Assembly (NCBI RefSeq): GCF_007988865.1
Contig: NZ_BJUY01000006.1
Coordinates: 38,125 to 102,124 of the forward strand
Source of the DNA: Alkalibacterium kapii
GTDB taxonomy: Bacteria; Bacillota; Bacilli; Lactobacillales; Carnobacteriaceae_A
DNA: 64,000 bases
Direction: 5' to 3'
Positions 62,218 through 64,000 of this stretch are shown piece by piece. Position 1 is the stretch's first letter, and the number at the start of each line of letters is the position of its first letter. Made by a program: the position numbers and the translations under genes. A model generated the notes under the pieces. It was not told the DNA's origin. It ran no database searches and was given only the letters and a program-made list of their open reading frames with translations.

Positions 62218-63593
62218 ATGATGTCACCTGATCGTTTCATTGTGTCCACTAATCGGATAACTGCCAGTTTGAAACATAAAAAGCGAAGACTTTCTTTGTG
62301 TTCTGATGAAAAATGCTGCCTGTAGATGCGTTGGCTTACACTTTTCATGCGATTGCTCATATCTTTTAAAATCTCGTCTTTTCCTTTTATCTCATTTGTA
62401 AATCCCTGGATCCATTCAAAATAAGATACCGTTACGCCCCCGGCATTTGCTAGAATATCTGGAATGATCACTTTTCCTTGAGCGGTCAGATACTCATCCG
62501 CTTCTTTTGTGACAGGCCCGTTTGCTCCTTCTACAAGAATGTCTGCTTTGATGTCTTTTTGGTTTTTTTCTGTTACCTGGTCTTCGATCGCTCCTAGAAT
62601 CAACACATCACAAGCTAACGTCAAGACGGCTTCCGGTTCTAAAATGTCACCTCCACTATTCATTTCCTTTAGTTCGTCTGCATTGGGTAACCGATCTGTT
62701 TCTTCCTTGAATGCAGCTAATCCCTCTACATCGAGTCCTTCTTCATTATAAATCGTTGCACGGCTGTCAGATACAGCGATTACTGTGTGTTTTCTGTCAG
62801 CTTTTTCCGCTTCAATTGCAGCAGCACGGCTTAAATTACCGAATCCTTGAATAGCGACCTTCACTTCTGCTTTTTCTCCAATCGACTTGATCATTTCTCT
62901 TTCATCTCTATAGTTGGCATCCACTGTTAAGGTATCGTCCAGTACGGTATCCACCAGATAATAATAACTTAAAAACGTTCCGATGCCCGTCGATTCAGAC
63001 CGTCCTTTCGTTCCGCCATTCTCCAAGCTTTTACCTGTAAAGGTATTGATATACGGCTGATTTGGATGGAGGTTTTTATACTCCTGAGTCATCCAGTCCA
63101 TCAACTTTGCACCTGAGCCGACATCCGGTGCAGGGATATCACGATACGGACCGATGTCGTTTTGGACGAGCCTGACAAATGCTTGACTGACCTCTTTTAA
63201 CTCACGGTCAGAGTGTTTTCTGACATCGATATGCACGCCACCTTTACCTCCGCCATAAGGTAAGTCGTGTAAGGCGTTCTTCAGCGTCATCAGCATCGCC
63301 AGTGTTTCCACTTCTGCTTTGTTCACACCTGTGCTGAAGCGGATGCCACCCTTGTAGTACCCGCAGGCATTGTTATGCTGCACGCGAAACGCGGGATAAG
63401 TAGCAATCTCTCCGTTATCTCTTTTTATCCGCAGATCTCCTGAGATGATTTTATCAATACCTTTGAGCTGTTCTCCTCCTTGTTTTAACCATTCCGTTCT
63501 TTTTTCTCCCCAGCTTGCTAATTCATTCGTATCTGTTTCGATCAAGTAATCAACAACCTCTTGTATCAGTTGTGTGGTCGTATTTTCAGTCAT
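62214..63593 (-). CDS. gdhA: Glutamate dehydrogenase (Glu/Leu dehydrogenase family)
   Basis: The enzyme interconverts glutamate and 2-oxoglutarate plus ammonia. The protein has 459 residues. The substrate lysine lies in YYKGGIRFS near 80, the catalytic Lys in PYGGGKGGVHID near 114, the Asp in IPAPDVGSG near 155 and the NAD(P) loop in VAIQGFGNLSRAAA near 245. PDILANAGGVTVSYFEW near 385 is family-typical. The Glu/Leu/Phe family can differ in substrate, and glutamate is most likely by length and motifs. A GGAGGA ribosome binding site precedes the ATG. It is monocistronic. In salt-tolerant species it can support glutamate pools. Confidence 0.92.
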   Translation of the reverse strand: MTENTTTQLIQEVVDYLIETDTNELASWGEKRTEWLKQGGEQLKGIDKIISGDLRIKRDNGEIATYPAFRVQHNNACGYYKGGIRFSTGVNKAEVETLAMLMTLKNALHDLPYGGGKGGVHIDVRKHSDRELKEVSQAFVRLVQNDIGPYRDIPAPDVGSGAKLMDWMTQEYKNLHPNQPYINTFTGKSLENGGTKGRSESTGIGTFLSYYYLVDTVLDDTLTVDANYRDEREMIKSIGEKAEVKVAIQGFGNLSRAAAIEAEKADRKHTVIAVSDSRATIYNEEGLDVEGLAAFKEETDRLPNADELKEMNSGGDILEPEAVLTLACDVLILGAIEDQVTEKNQKDIKADILVEGANGPVTKEADEYLTAQGKVIIPDILANAGGVTVSYFEWIQGFTNEIKGKDEILKDMSNRMKSVSQRIYRQHFSSEHKESLRFLCFKLAVIRLVDTMKRSGDII

Positions 63594-63804
63594 GTGATTT
63601 CCTCCATTTCAAGGTAAGAACTGTTTTGTTTTATAATTATCAGTATATCATGTGATATCGACTAATTACGAATAACATGACAAAGGGTATATGTAAAGTT
63701 CACTGCAACCGTCTTTTTCTGATGATAGGTGACTTCTTAAGAATGCTTAGCCGTTTCAGTTTTTTATCATTAATTTGTGACTACTTAAGGTGGTTCCCTT
63801 TCAA

Positions 63805-64000
63805 AAAGGTGTCGCTATATACGTTTAGGAACAAGTTTTTATTAGATTTCCTCAGAAAGTTGTTCCAATACGTGTTTGGGAACACGTTTATTTTAGAATT
63901 TCCCAAAAAGGTGTCGCAATACGCGGTTGGGAACACGTTTATTTTAGAATTCCTCTAAAAGGTGTCGCAATATGCGTTTGGGAACACCTTTATTTCATAA
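63805..64000. repeat. 51-bp repeat tract C (GGTGTCGC/GGGAACACG type), runs to window edge
   Basis: GGTGTCGC or variants start at 63808, 63859, 63910 and 63961, each 51 bp apart. The second half of each unit carries GGAACA(C)GTTT-TTTTAGA-TT. TTTGGGAA and TTCCCAAA can pair within and between units. A less regular upstream part (63729-63800) repeats GTGACT-CTTAAG at 63729 and 63777. Because 51 is a multiple of three, a frame stays open through three units, giving 17-residue repeats, but no ribosome binding site supports it. Confidence 0.9.

Noticed and set aside
63677..63958. 93-residue open frame through repeat tract C
   Set aside because: It stays open only because the unit is 51 bp (17 codons). 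No ribosome binding site or plausible start region is present.

Overview
The window looks like chromosome from a low-to-moderate GC Firmicute of the order Lactobacillales. A salt-tolerant Carnobacteriaceae-type organism fits the gene content, but this is inferred from gene families and style only, because there is no rRNA or marker tree to lean on. Supporting signs are AGGAGG-type ribosome binding sites, a cre box, a PTS permease, a PdhA-type dehydrogenase complex, an OpuC-type osmoprotectant importer with a fused permease-receptor, and a Crp/Fnr regulator without an obvious Fe-S cysteine cluster. No insertion sequence, prophage, integrase or CRISPR array was found.

Layout. 1-3608: a three-gene ABC exporter (cut by the left edge) and a GNAT acetyltransferase. 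3740-6231: OpuC-like glycine betaine/carnitine/choline uptake. 6932-10003: guaB-guaA. 10184-19869: a loosely packed, AT-rich stretch of small or lineage-specific genes (orphan betaine receptor, a paralogous pair of small anchored proteins, truA, an AbrB-like protein next to a possible gene remnant, an XRE regulator with its membrane partner and a frameshifted paralogue of that partner). 20167-23307: GlcD-like oxidase, glyA and an anchored protein. 23574-29866: two sugar or amino-acid loci with their regulators (TrmB-TauE-ornithine cyclodeaminase; RpiR, PTS-nanE). 30269-34898: ridA, sbcC, sbcD. 35262-45398: D-lactate dehydrogenase, a LysR regulator and a seven-gene operon with E1alpha, E1beta, E2, E3, a PfoR-like membrane protein, ptb and buk, preceded by a perfect cre box. 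46032-49709: oxidoreductases, tRNA-Leu and a metallo-hydrolase. 49964-59264: a metal and redox island with cadC-cadA, a second P1B ATPase behind a putative NiCo-type riboswitch plus terminator, a third P1B ATPase with a CPG motif, a RIC-like protein, a free HMA domain and a Crp/Fnr regulator. 59288-63593: TauE/SafE permease, methyltransferase, deoxynucleoside kinase, ogt, glutamate dehydrogenase.

Two signals stand out. First, at least six intergenic tracts are built from tandem units of 51 or 52 bp. The sequence differs from tract to tract, yet the period is constant and most units carry a short inverted pair (for example TTCGGC/GCCGAA, CCTTT/AAAGG, GAGT/ACTC, GGGAA/TTCCC). Size is conserved while sequence is not. 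I recall reports of constant-size, variable-sequence repeats of about 52 nt in Bacillus, but could not verify them here. Second, four FNR-type boxes (TTGAT-N4-ATCAA, two of them with one mismatch) in the metal island all sit exactly 22 bp upstream of a TATACT/TATGAT -10 element. This defines a compact regulon made of the regulator itself, the HMA-RIC operon (two tandem promoters) and the CPG-type P-type ATPase.

Genes work together as follows. The OpuC system and the orphan receptor serve osmoprotection. The keto-acid dehydrogenase, Ptb and Buk would convert a 2-oxo acid to an acid with ATP formation, under CcpA control. CadC-CadA, the riboswitch ATPase and the FNR-linked ATPase would divide metal export between zinc/cadmium, cobalt/nickel/iron and an anaerobically expressed metal route.
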